This document shows positions 10,367 to 21,095 of a stretch of DNA of 64,000 nucleotides, piece after piece. Every line of letters begins with the position of its first letter. Within the stretch, counting starts at the first letter, position 1. A model generated the notes under the pieces. That model had not been told where the DNA came from and made no database searches. It saw only the letters and a list, made by a program, of their open reading frames with translations. A program made the position numbers and the translations under genes. Source of the DNA: Gracilaria domingensis (lineage: Eukaryota > Rhodophyta > Florideophyceae > Gracilariales > Gracilariaceae); NCBI GenBank assembly GCA_022539475.1, contig VCMS01000009.1:322043-386042 (forward strand). Reading direction: 5' to 3'.

Positions 10367-11600
10367 TTTGGACTGAGAAGGAGCTTGAGAAAAGAAGAAA
10401 GGCACGTAATGGAGCGATTTGTGTAGTATTGATGGGCTCATTGTGAAACTCTGCCAGATTCGGGGTTTTGCTTCCGAAGTGGATGAATAGGATTCGCAGG
10501 CATGATTGAATGTGAGGCATACGACTTCTGTTGAGAGAGTTTTAATTCACAGCTCAGCGTCATCGCGCGGAGGAAATGCTTCGCGCTCGGCATCCTGCCT
10601 CAGGCATATCAACGATGGCTTTATTTTGATAGTCAAGAACGAATCGAGTGTGAAGCACGATCTGAGACAACGCTGGGATCAGCCAACAAACCTTGGGTTA
10701 CTAATCGACTCTCTCCGTGGAACTGTCCAACTTGTACTTGTAGTTTTTGTGGGAGGAACTCCGTTTCCGTTCTAATCTGGTCCTGATCTGGTCTAATGAC
10801 CACAGCGGACTGTCTCTCACGTTTCACCGACAGTGATTGGGGGAGTAAGTTGTTGCATCCATGTTGTGGTTCCCAGAAGCTGGGGGTGGTTGAGATGTTA
10901 TCACTGGCATACGAACACGATAATAGTAAACCACTTCAGTCCAACGCGAAGGCAGGTGCCCACTGTTCCCGTAGAAACTTCAAATCATTGATTAAAGGTT
11001 TCTACGGAAACAGCGGGTATATCAGCAATGATTTTGCTTGGTTTAAATACGGAGTTCTGACCTTTCGCCAACACATTCGGCCATATCAGGTTGACATGCG
11101 CCGCATCCCATCCCGAACTGCGAAGCTAAGCACCTTGAGAGAGAAAATGAAGCAAGCAGCGTGGACTCCTGAAGAAGTGAAAAGTGTTGAACGAGTTATA
11201 GAGACGATTATTATTGTCGATGATAAGGCATTGCGAAATGGCGGTCGTGAAGGGCGAGTTGACCAACAGGTACGCAGTGGGCGCCTTAGGGCTGCTTGAG
11301 TCATGAGCAGTTGTGACACCATAACACATGGTATCGTAGATTGGTGTTGAAGGAAGACGAATTTGAAGACATAAGAATTCTGAAGAGCTACTACCTACGC
11401 GCCCTGGAAGGGGACAATAGGTAAGGGTTACCAAAGGTACTTCGAGCTGGGCTAGCTAGTAGTACTGACATGAGCGGACGGTCTGGAATCCCCAGAGCCG
11501 AATGTTTTGCCATTTTGGCTTTTCCCCGTTTTCATTTTCTTCAAATAATATTTCGAGGCACGTGGAAAAGGATTTATTTGTAGGTCAAGTGGCCGTCTCG
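10367..11600. other. intergenic with one doubtful open frame
   Basis: A rightward ATG frame at 10796-11299 (167 codons) has no recognisable domain, biased composition or good context, so I do not call it a gene. Otherwise I see only short chance frames. Confidence 0.45.
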
Positions 11601-11855
11601 ATGGCGCCGTCGCCTGCGTCATTACCTTGCGTCTCCTGCGGCGACGGCGCCGGCAGAGCCGCGCTGACCTACATCCTTGGAAGCCGCGTGCCTCGGGTCT
11701 CGCTTCTTTGCTTCCCCTCCCCCCTCACCCTACAGGCTATCGCTTGCGCTGGAACGGAGCAGCTGACGCTACGAAGCGTCAGTTGGCAGGGCGAAAAGCT
11801 TCGCCTTGTTCCTCTGTGCCAGCAATGCAAGAAAGCTGGAACTCTCCAAGCTTGA
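11601..11855 (+). CDS. possible 84-residue double-CxxC protein
   Basis: A short ATG-started frame whose product contains CVSC near the N-terminus and CQQC near the C-terminus, the four-cysteine arrangement of a small zinc ribbon. The coding stretch is clearly richer in G+C than the DNA on either side, as in the window's other genes. Against it: the start context is weak, no family is recognised, and an overlapping open frame exists on the other strand. An 8-bp inverted repeat (CTGACGCT/AGCGTCAG) lies inside it near 11763-11782. Tentative. Confidence 0.35.
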   Translation: MAPSPASLPCVSCGDGAGRAALTYILGSRVPRVSLLCFPSPLTLQAIACAGTEQLTLRSVSWQGEKLRLVPLCQQCKKAGTLQA

Positions 11856-14800
11856 CCGATTAAAATAACTTTTGAGTTTTTGTGCGTTTCAGCGAGAGTG
11901 ATCAGCTCCATGATCTCTCGGTTGTTCCAAATCAGGATTCGGTTCTTTGTTTATATCTACGATTCGTGTGCTGAGCCATCTCACCACACATGGACCGTCC
12001 CCGCCCCTCTTGGCTGAAGCCTGCATCATTCTCGTCATTGTTAAGAGAGCAAGAGATTCTTGCTATTGGTCTCATAGCATGCGTACCGTCATATATGTCA
12101 GAGATTTTCTATAGAACGTGAGAAAGTTAAAAGTTGCCTTCAGGCTGTTTATGCTGGCAGACTATTTGCCTATGTTTGACGGAGGGTAGAGATTCCCAAA
12201 CTTGAAATTGTCATGAAAGTAGTTTTCTCTCAATCACATGAACAAGGCTGCGCACTCAGGGCTGCGCCCATATTGAGTGTTGACCCAGTGTGTTTCCCGC
12301 TTGTGCAGGAAGCCTTCTTCTGCGACCTTAAAAACTGTAGGGGAATTGATTTCCCCGGAGCCGAGAAGTGGATTGATAGGAAAATTAGTCTTGGATCTTT
12401 GCTAGACCGTTTTGCCGCCAAGCAGACAAAAGTTTGTTTGCCATGCAAGCAGCTTTGCGGCAAACAGCTTCAAGTTCGTCCGCATCGATCTATCGCGCAC
12501 CCCGTTGACCCTTTGTAGTCGATTTCGTTTATATACTCACCCGCACCGGGACGTGTACTCTCTTTAAGATACACATGCAGCTAAATTACTATGTAATCTT
12601 TCTGATCTTTTCTGCGCTTACCGAAACACCTCTCTGCCACCAAACAGTAGACATCGCTCTAAGAGCTGAACCAATATGACACAATAAGATCATATTGCCG
12701 TAGCGATCCTTTGACACCTATGGCGATAGAACAAGTTAATTGTGATGAGCCCATCGCAGCGTGCAGTTGAGGAACGCTTGTTCACTTCTAGTCGTTAGTT
12801 CCTCTTTCTGACGGGGTGTAGTGGTTGCTCTGCAACCACTTTCGCAGAGCAGTGTCACTTGCACTGCCTCACTGCCGTCATGAGCCATCAACGCGGCGAC
12901 TTCTCACGACGGCAGTGATCCTTAGTGGTTTAGATCTAGCTCTGGTCCGACCGGCCGGCGCTGATGTACTTAGCATCAGCCGCCGTCGTCTCCTCAATAA
13001 ATAGGAGGCATCTACCATTCCGCATTCACCACCACCCTCGCGCTCGCAGCCTACTAGCGCACAACGGCTTACAACTCGTTATTCCGAAGCTGTTGTGGAA
13101 TGCAAAACGATGAAGGATGGTGTGGACAGACTACGGTCTTGAATTGAAATTGCAGTCAAAGGACACAATTTGGCACATCACAATTTCGGTTACACTAATT
13201 AATGAAAACCAGAAAAGTTTAAGGGTTTGTGATGCCGGAGCGTAACCGTATCTATATCGTTCGAGCGTATTGTGAAAGAGATATTGTCTCCTAGGAATTT
13301 ACGTCCCAGTTCTGTGCTCCGACGCGTTCGAACTGTCACCGAGCGGGCTCGCATTTTGCAACTAGCTCGCCACCCTGTGTGCTACAGCGTCACCAAAGCT
13401 GTACGTTTGATGCTTACTCGCTTAGGATTTCAACTGACCTTCTGAAAGCAATTTATGCGTTATAAACTGATGCAAAGAAGATTTTTAGTCCTTGTCAACA
13501 TTTCTTCCTTCAGTGAGAGTTCCCAATCCCGAATGCTCACGAATTGAAAACCAGAAAATTTGAAGAGTGGCTAATTACCACCACTTGCGCAGCAAACAGT
13601 GGTCATTTTGAACTCTAAATTGCATATGCCCCTGTACAAGATTCGACCGCATATCCTTCACGCTTCTTCGTAAATGAAAGAGAAGTCAGACACATAATGG
13701 AAAGGCGCATTGTGTGCAACAAAGTTTAAGTCGCATGAGGATTTAAGAACAGGAGTGAAGGTGAGAATAAGAAGATGGGGTTGACAAAACAGGAAACACG
13801 GGGTGTGGATTATGTTCAAACACCCACTCACGAGTCCATGGCTTGCGCAATAATAACGCCGCGTGGATATCACATGACAAGAATAAGTAACATGATGTAT
13901 CATGTGACTTGTTCTAACCGAATTATTTTCTACTTTGAACTTAGTTCGTTTCTTCAGCGCCCAAGTGAATTGGAGCTTATCGTTTTGAAAAGGATAAACA
14001 GGACCTTGTCTTTTCCTGTATCTGATGAAAATCGGTTTGCGCAAGCCCCGGGTAAAGACTGTAGCGCCAAATGTACAAACCGGGTCTTACCGAGCAAGCT
14101 TACTGCAGAGTACTTGTTCCAAGGTAATGAGAGATAACAACGGTTTCCTTGGAAGAAACTGCCCAGGAATAGATATTACGAACAACAAGCTGCAATCTGG
14201 TCGGTGATCCGTTTTTACGCTAGTGTATTGCCTTGTCATGGCGTTGCTGTGCGCGTATCTTTGTAGCGTGAGCAGTAAATGGTTCTGGTATGGTTACCAC
14301 TCCGTATTGGTATGACAACACCGAATCATTTTTGTCATGAGCTGTAAGATACAACTCCAAAACGGACTCTGATGAGGGGTACAATTCCGTTAACACTTTT
14401 CCTGATTAGAAATCACTTGGATGGAACAAGAGAGCATTGATTGTTGATGATGATTGTTGGCTCCCTTTCTGCAGAGTGTTATCTTTTTGGCGCCAGTCAT
14501 AGCCAATGCGTGTGCCAGCTGTGCCTCATGAACAACTACACATAGTCGGGTACCAATTTCGTTTCGACAACGGACTTCTATGGCCCCGCTTCTACCTATA
14601 TTGGATCAAATTCTGAACTTGATGGCGGGGACTTTGACAGATTATCAGAACTAAAAGAACAAACAAATCAGGAATATTGAGACTGATTTGCTGTCTGGCC
14701 TTAACCAGTGCGCCCCCGCTCCGAAAATGACCATATCAAGTTCCCGGACGCTTATGCCAGATTGCTCGTTCCTAAGGGGCCATGACAATCGACAAAAGCT

Positions 14801-16562
14801 GAATAGCTAGCACCTTACCCTCGTGACACTGAAATGCAGCTGAGCTGGCGGGCGACACTGTCTTGCCTCGGAGGAGGAGGTTCATTCAGTTCGCGCTTTC
14901 CAATTCTAATTTGCCAGGAATACTGGCTGGCAGAAAACTGGTGCAACCCCTTAGTCACGCCACACGTCCAGCGTATTGAGGAGCACTTACCCAAAAGCTC
15001 ATAAGCAGTCTCCCAATGGAAGCTTTCTACCATTCTCGCCCCATCCACTTGGATTTACATCAGTGCCGGGTTCCGAAAGTATGGCAGGAGCTGGTTTGAT
15101 GCCAGCGCCTTGTTGGCTGCAGGCGTTGCTGAAGACCGCAAATGCGGCCACACGTGTGCAAACACGTTTTATTGAGTCAGACTGGCGAATAGGTCTTGCT
15201 TTTGCTGTCACAGTTCTAGCCTTCGTTACCGCTACGGAGTAGGTTAGAAATGAAACAGCGGTGTGTGGCTCGATAAGATACCAGGCAGTTGCTTTTTGGG
15301 GCGCACGACTTACGATATGTCTGTTCCTCTCGCAGCTACTATTGTCTATGGCAGGTGCGCCTGGCAGTGGATGGTGGACTAAGTCACAGCGTTCGGGGCC
15401 AGCGTGAAGAGGCCAAAGAGAGCGCCCACCGAACATGAGACATTCTGATCGGGCATGTACAACGAAAGCTAGACAACGGCATAGGGGTGTATCGATCAAC
15501 TGAACGGGTGTAAACGGAAGCTAATGGCGCAGCCTTGGACCGTCTGCTTAGGCAGGGACCGATTCCAAGCCAATCAATGAGGTTCGGAGCGTGGCGAGGG
15601 ATGAGGAAAAATTAATAGCGTAACATAAGCTCCGTTGCTGTCAGTCTGTTGGGCTATTCGCATGTGTAAGTTGCTGCTTTTGGGACATCGCTGTTGTACC
15701 GGCGCAGTTGAACCGAGCGGCCAGGCCATGCTTAAAAGGCGACAAGAATCGAGACAAAGCGAATCTAGAACGAAGACGAAAAAAACGATGTGCTGAAGTG
15801 CGACGTTTACGTATGCGTGGCACGCGATGTGATTCGATTACGTTACTGCGGGCGTCGCAGTCTGTTAGAGAAGGGCAAAAACAGCTCACGCACAACGAGC
15901 ACGCCATTCCTCACGTGCGCGCACGCGCGTGATGCGCCGTCACGACTGACAACCACAGAATGCGCCTCGGGGCAGCCACTCACAACGACGATCGACGCAT
16001 CCCCCCCTCACTCCTCCCCCTGCTGCACCGCACAAGTCGGCATCGCGAACTTGCGCCCGTGCAGCGAAGGCGTTCAGTGCGACGTTTCGAGTTCAGTATT
16101 GAGCGGTTTGGCTTGCAGCTATTGGGCGGAGGCGGGTTGCAAATGAGTCCAGCGGGCGGTTTGACTTCAACGTCGTTGGCCCAAATATCATGCCCATTTT
16201 TTGAGAGTGGCGTGCTTCATGGGCTGGACTCCAACAGACCTGCCGTAACCATACACTGTGATGGTTCGCGCCTAATTTGGCCGCGCCAGGATTCTGCAGT
16301 GCTGTCGATTGCGTATTCAGAGGATTGAGTTGTGCACTTACTCTCACTGAACATTGTTCTTGTTGTAAAGAGTTCGAGTTGGTCGTGCACCGTCTTTACG
16401 CCGAAAGAGTCGGGAAGGGCCTATCTAAGGATATCTACTTGTGCAAAATGAGTTTAAATACGGAACTGGTACAGTACTACCTCTGGGGCAGTATACGGTT
16501 ATGTTATCAGGTTAGGTTACAGCATGCGTTAAATTGTACGCCGCTTTGAGGAGGCAGCGACT
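11856..16562. other. gene-poor region
   Basis: 4.7 kb without a gene I can support. Noted inside: a perfect 9-bp-arm hairpin at 12820-12840 (AGTGGTTGC/GCAACCACT), and a nearby pair of 10-bp arms CACTGCCGTC/GACGGCAGTG around 12868-12918. About 12817-13080 runs from TGTA to TACA with an AATAAATAGG box, which is loosely LTR-like but has no matching target duplication. A leftward MYB gene ends at the right border. Confidence 0.45.
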
Positions 16563-17494
16563 TCAGTACGGATGACGCACGTATTGCTTTTTGAGCGTTG
16601 CATTGAAGCGATTTTTCACGGCGTTGTCAGATCGCCCCGGCAGCAGCCGAGCAATGTCGCTCCAGCGATTCCCTCGTCGAGCTTGTTCCTGCAGAATTAC
16701 CGCATCCTCCCTCGCAGTCCAGAATCCCTTTCGAATTCCTGTTCAGCAATCTCACCATTCGTTAGAGTTCTATTCAGGGAAAAAGCAGCAAATGATGTAC
16801 ACATACCGTCTTGTAAATGGTTGAGCCATCTCTCTCGACATTGCTTGCCAGTACGTCCGGGCAGAGACTCTGCGATCACATTCCAGTTCTCGGGGCGTAG
16901 TCGAGCAAGACAACGAAGACGATCATCCTCTTGCGGGGTCCAGAGTCGCTTTACTGTGCCTCTTTTCCGAGGCCGTTTCGCAATAGCATATGGTGCGTCG
17001 TGAAGATGAATGGATGGGTAAGAAGGTGAGCGCCACTGCGTATCATGCAGCGAAGGAGCAGACTGCACGGAACGCTCGTCCGAGCCAGCGTGCAGCGGGT
17101 AGCAGTTCGAATTAGGCGGAAGTGCGTACTGAGAAGTGAGATGATGCGCAGAAGGTAGCGAATGTGGTGGTGGTGGTGGTGGTGGCAAAAGCGTGGATGG
17201 TACGGCGTGCAGTGGCTGTGGGTTCGGCGGCACTAACGAGGTGACACAATCGTGGCTCGCTCTTTGTCGGAATGAAAACGCAGGCAGCTGTTGCGGAGGA
17301 TGCGGAAGCTGGCGCGATAGGTTTGGAAGGGTACTGGAACTGGAAGCATACAACGAGCGAGACTCATGAGGAAAATGCAACAGCTTGGGAAGGGCGCAGG
17401 CATCGGTGAGCGCCTGAACGGAGATTCGATGACTGCGCGAAGGCGAAGAACATGGTGAAGTGCTGATTGGGGAAAGGTATCGGCGACGATTCAT
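16563..17494 (-). CDS. R2R3-MYB transcription factor, two exons
   Basis: Exon 1 is 17494-16807 and exon 2 is 16738-16563. The 68-bp intron has a GTATGT donor and an AACAG acceptor and splits a Gly codon (phase 1). The spliced product is 287 residues. Repeat R2 spans about 182-229 (Trp 185, 204, 223, all 19 apart; signature GRTGKQCRERWLNHL). Repeat R3 spans about 231-280 (Trp 236, Trp 255, Phe 274; GRSDNAVKNRFNATL). The join reads NHLQDG-IRKGFWTARED, the expected linker between MYB repeats, which strongly supports the splice model. The N-terminal 180 residues are Pro-, Ser- and His-rich. The stop follows soon after R3, so any activation region must be N-terminal, unlike plant R2R3-MYBs. It resembles the MYB at 45.8-46.8 kb. 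Targets unknown. Confidence 0.93.
16739..16806 (-). other. intron of the MYB gene
   Basis: 68 bp, GTATGT...CAG, placed because only this join restores the second MYB repeat in frame. Confidence 0.9.
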
Positions 17495-18415
17495 GACGGA
17501 CTACGGGCGTTGAAAAAGGTCGAGTTTTGAAGGAGCGACGACACAGGGGCGGGGGGGCGAAGGTGTTGTGCGTCTAGTGAAGATGCGCACGAGCTGCACG
17601 CTGTGAAATGACGGTGCGGCTGTTTCGGCGGCGCGCGTGCGAGCGGAGGCTGTCACGCATGTGTGCCGCGCGTGTGAAGCGCCTCGGCGTGTGTGAGGCG
17701 CGTGCCGCTCCCCGTGACGTGGAGCGCGTGTCGTATGCCTCGAAGAGCAACGTGGCCACATCCGTTATCTGTACGCGTGTGTTACAACTGCATATATACA
17801 GCGTGTGTACATGTCCACGTTGCGCAGAAGATGCGATGATTTTCACGTTTTTGTTGAAAGGTTTAAAACTTTTCCCTTTACGCGTGTATGTGGCTTCACA
17901 ATTCTTGCAAAATATTCGTGTAGACGAAATCTAGCGAATCGTAGGGCTCATTGTTGAATGCTGAAGGAGCGTGTAGTACACGAGTGCGACAAGCAACATG
18001 CGTTTGCCGCACGCGTGCTTTAGCTCGAAACTTGTTGACAGGATCAGCTCGAGAACGCCGAGAGTTGTTGACGACAGTTGATGGTTCTCTGCTGTCAAAG
18101 CGCAAATTGGCATGTTGACATCCGCCAGGTAAACATGTCGTACGCGACATCCATGCATTTTGCGTCTGTTTGTTGCCAGTCCACACCCGTGACGACGACA
18201 ACGGTGACGCACTGTAGACCATAACCATAATAACGCGTCACCTAGAGCCTTGCCATTTCAAAAGGACAAACTGCGCTGTGACTTCGGGACGCTTGTATTT
18301 AAAGGTTTGTTGGTCCTCTCATCTCCATTCAATAGCAGCGGCGACCGCTGTTGAAGCATCAACGTTTCTTCTTCGATTATCGAACGATTTCAACTAAGTC
18401 GGTTTCGTCTCCGTC
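17495..18415. promoter_or_regulatory. divergent promoter region between MYB and cyclin genes
   Basis: 921 bp separate the two start codons. It contains the cyclin TATA-like box at 18296-18304 and no supportable coding sequence. Overlapping open frames here lack any domain. Confidence 0.5.
18296..18304 (+). promoter_or_regulatory. TATA-like box (TATTTAAAG) of the cyclin gene
   Basis: It lies about 112-120 bp before the cyclin start codon, a distance similar to other TATA-like boxes in this window. Confidence 0.55.
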
Positions 18416-19090
18416 ATGTCGTTCCCAATAATGCCAGAGCGCTACATGGTTAAGCCGCCGAAACTCCCCTCGCAACCGATGTCGCCTTTACTTCCGTTGC
18501 CAACTATTTCCTTTATCACGGCTCTCACAGCCGCCATTCATTCTCGTCTGCAGCCGGATCCACCTTTCTTTCCGTCTTCTTGTGAACCTCTTTCAGCTTT
18601 CTTTAGTGTTGCTATGCCCTCAATATCAACTCATGAGTACGTTGAACGTTTGGTTAGGTATGCAGATTGCTCAAACTCTGCATTTGTTCTCATGCTCATC
18701 TACATCGATCGAGTGATTCAGTCTGGCTCTATTCAATTTGTTCGTCATTCCATGCACCGCGTCTTGCTAGCTGCTCTTACCGTTGCCGTCAAAAATACTG
18801 ATGACATTGCGGCGTCGTCAACACATTACGCCCGAGTTGGAGGGGTTCCTACTGTGGCTGAAATGAATCGCCTAGAGCTGTTATTCTTGACGAACATGCA
18901 ATACAAATGTTTTGTGGCTCCAGAGCAATATGCTGCGTATGTCTCCCAACTCCAACTATTTGTGCCGTTAACTTACGCTGCTCATAATACCAAAGCACCA
19001 GATCTACTTAACAGTTTGGCTCGTGTTTGCCGTCGGGATCAAACGCAATTAGTTCCGTTTCAAAGTTGTCGAATGTCATACAATCTCTAG
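18416..19090 (+). CDS. PHO80-like (P/U-type) cyclin
   Basis: A 224-residue single-exon protein. Residues from about 60 to 190 form a cyclin box of the PHO80 type: a YVERLVRYADCSNSAFVLML segment, then IYIDRV (the conserved YIDR core), then HRVLLAALTVAVKNTDD and NRLELLFLTNMQYKCFV. In yeast and plants, PHO80 or P/U cyclins activate PHO85/CDKA-type kinases and link nutrient (phosphate) status to the cell cycle. That role would be inference here. Residues 1-50 are Pro-rich and probably disordered. The start follows a TATA-like box by about 115 bp. Length is typical of plant CYCU/P proteins (about 200-220). Confidence 0.92.
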   Translation: MSFPIMPERYMVKPPKLPSQPMSPLLPLPTISFITALTAAIHSRLQPDPPFFPSSCEPLSAFFSVAMPSISTHEYVERLVRYADCSNSAFVLMLIYIDRVIQSGSIQFVRHSMHRVLLAALTVAVKNTDDIAASSTHYARVGGVPTVAEMNRLELLFLTNMQYKCFVAPEQYAAYVSQLQLFVPLTYAAHNTKAPDLLNSLARVCRRDQTQLVPFQSCRMSYNL

Positions 19091-19615
19091 AAATTATTTT
19101 CCTCTATCAAACAGCTGTACTAATACTGAGAACGTCAACTTCATTCTAGTTCTAGCTTTTCCTGTTCCACTTCAAGCTGTAGGGAGTAAGTATATCGCAT
19201 CTTCTAGCACTGCATGCTGTTCGCTACTGCAAGAGCGGATTATGCTGCCCCTGTTTTCTGCGTGCCCGTATAAAACAGGGCCTATTTCTCAAAGCGATGT
19301 GCATTTGTGAAAACAACAATACTGGCTTACTCTTCCTTGTTGTGATCCAAGCAGATTATGAGGGAAAACGAGTATAGTTACTGTCAAAGGTACTGTATCT
19401 TTTGGTGTTGAACTGGGTTTGAGCCTATCTTTGGTGTGGTTCTACAATTCAAATAAACAAATATTCAATCTTGTACGTGCAACAACAATCCCCTCACTGA
19501 ATCTTTCTTCCACAGCCAACTTTCTGTTGTACATGAATAGCACCGAACTTCACGAATTGGTCTCCTTTCCAACGAATTGCTGCACTGGCAGCACCTAACA
19601 TTAAGTTCTATCTAC
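19091..19615. other. intergenic between convergent genes
   Basis: 525 bp between the stop codons of the cyclin gene and the leftward MARVEL-like gene. Nothing beyond presumed 3' untranslated sequence is seen. Confidence 0.5.
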
Positions 19616-20205
19616 CTATACTTCGTATAGGTTCTCTCTCCTTGCTTCCACAGTCATTAGACCGCCGCTGAGTGAGTGAGCAATCGCGTTTAACCACGAA
19701 AACCCCAACACAGCCTTCCCGATAGCATTTCTGCGCGGGGGGTTACCAACGGTCGCTATGATCGCAATCAACAACCATCCCAGCCCCAGTCCAAACATCA
19801 TACTCGCTTCGATCCGTCGAGGTATTTCGTACTTCCCCTTAATTAGATAGAACAAAGCCCCGGTGATTATCGCGGTAAGCAACAACCATCCAGTCACTCC
19901 GAAGAACATAATAGCCCCACAGTTCATCCGATTTCCAAAGTAACAGCTCGTCAAAGGATCCAGCTTGTCGGCTAATAAAGATGGAGAGTTGTTAGCATGA
20001 CAATATTGAACGAGTTGATATTGACAATCTTACCTGTTCCTCCCCATACAACGATCGCCGCAAACCATTCAAAGGCGTACAACCCGAATCGAAGGAAACT
20101 AAACCACATGGCAATGGATACGTTCTTGTTTTCATTCAAAAATCGCTCTGAGCTTTTTGCGTTACGAGTTGCACATGGATGTCTAGATATCATCTGCCCA
20201 TGCAT
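19616..20205 (-). CDS. four-helix MARVEL-like membrane protein, two exons
   Basis: Exon 1 is 20205-20034 and exon 2 is 19971-19616. The 62-bp intron is GTAAGA...TTAG and splits an Ala codon. The join reads VVWGGTA-DKLDPLTSCYFG and the product is about 175 residues. Hydrophobic segments follow in order: one before the join (MWFSFLRFGLYAFEWFAAIV), a second after NRMNC (GAIMFFGVTGWLLLTAIITG), a third (FGLGLGWLLIAIIATVG) and a fourth near the end (AVLGFSWLNAIAHSLSGGL). The short N-terminus, extracellular cysteines between helices 1 and 2 and four helices recall MARVEL/synaptophysin-type proteins of vesicle membranes. That family call is tentative. The start is uncertain: a possible 3' splice site lies just before the Met at 20193, so an upstream exon may exist. 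Confidence 0.7.
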
Positions 20206-21068
20206 TAGAAGTAAGTTTCTTCCTCCTCTCTTGGGAAAATCAAGAAATGTCCGAATTACGTGGTAAGCTATGCAAGCCTAAATAATGATTTCTTCCACTG
20301 GGAGGAAGGCCGAGAGTTTCCGCATTATGAGATGAACAGGTGCACTATTAATACACGTGATTGGGACGGCAAATATTTACTTCGCTCTCTCGTTATATTA
20401 CAATCATATGGTGGAAGATTGTCTTGCACCTCTCCCACAACTGCTTTCTGTCCAAGCTACTCTTGCTCTACATTATGAAAGAAGACTTTTAGTTCAATAA
20501 CGGAAAACTTCTTCAAATTCAGGCGGAAAATAGTATGAAACTGTAATCCTTCGGAACTTGGCAAAACGACTTGGACACACAAACGAATGCCAGCTCAAGT
20601 CTGCAAAGGCAGTCTACTCTTTGACCGACAGTCACCGAATTTTACAATGTAGATTCACATGTAGCTATGGTCTCTAGTCCAGAGTACCGTAGCGATGTAC
20701 ACTTTAGTGCTCAATCCTTACAAGCATGTGCGGCGCAACCCATCTGTAAAGACACTCAAGGATTTGAGGTTGTGCTTGGGCTAAGTGTCACGCCTCAATC
20801 ATCTGAGCTCCTTAGGCTTTACGGGACCACAAGGATTCTTTACGAAGAGGAATATCCTGACCATAACAATTCACAACAACCATTCACAACGCCATTATTT
20901 TTCTCTGGGGGAACATAGCTTAACACCCTCGGAACATTTATGAGTGTTATGCTGTATATCAGAAATTATGATCCTGGGAAGCTAGTCGCTCCGAGTGACA
21001 GGGATCTCTGAACATTCTCTAAGTTCCACCAATCGAACGACGGCAAGCAACAGAGCGGAACGAAGAGC

Positions 21069-21095
21069 CATGAAAGGCCAGTCCGGCCTTTCATG
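21069..21095. repeat. perfect hairpin, 11-bp arms
   Basis: CATGAAAGGCC and GGCCTTTCATG flank a 5-base loop. No coding context. Confidence 0.8.

Noticed and set aside
10796-11299. 167-codon rightward ATG frame, with a few residues (FTDSDWGSK) reminiscent of the end of a Copia-type polyprotein
   Set aside because: The resemblance is limited to a handful of residues and the rest does not align. No paired long terminal repeats are seen, and it shows no clear coding signal.
12213-12518. 101-codon rightward ATG frame with several cysteines
   Set aside because: Contains partly inverted-repeat DNA (GCCGC/GCGGC words) and shows no family, signal peptide or good context.
12817-13080. LTR-like segment running TGTA...TACA with an AATAAATAGG box
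   Set aside because: The flanks give no matching target duplication and no internal element sequence was recognised. It may be an old solo LTR, but the evidence is too thin.
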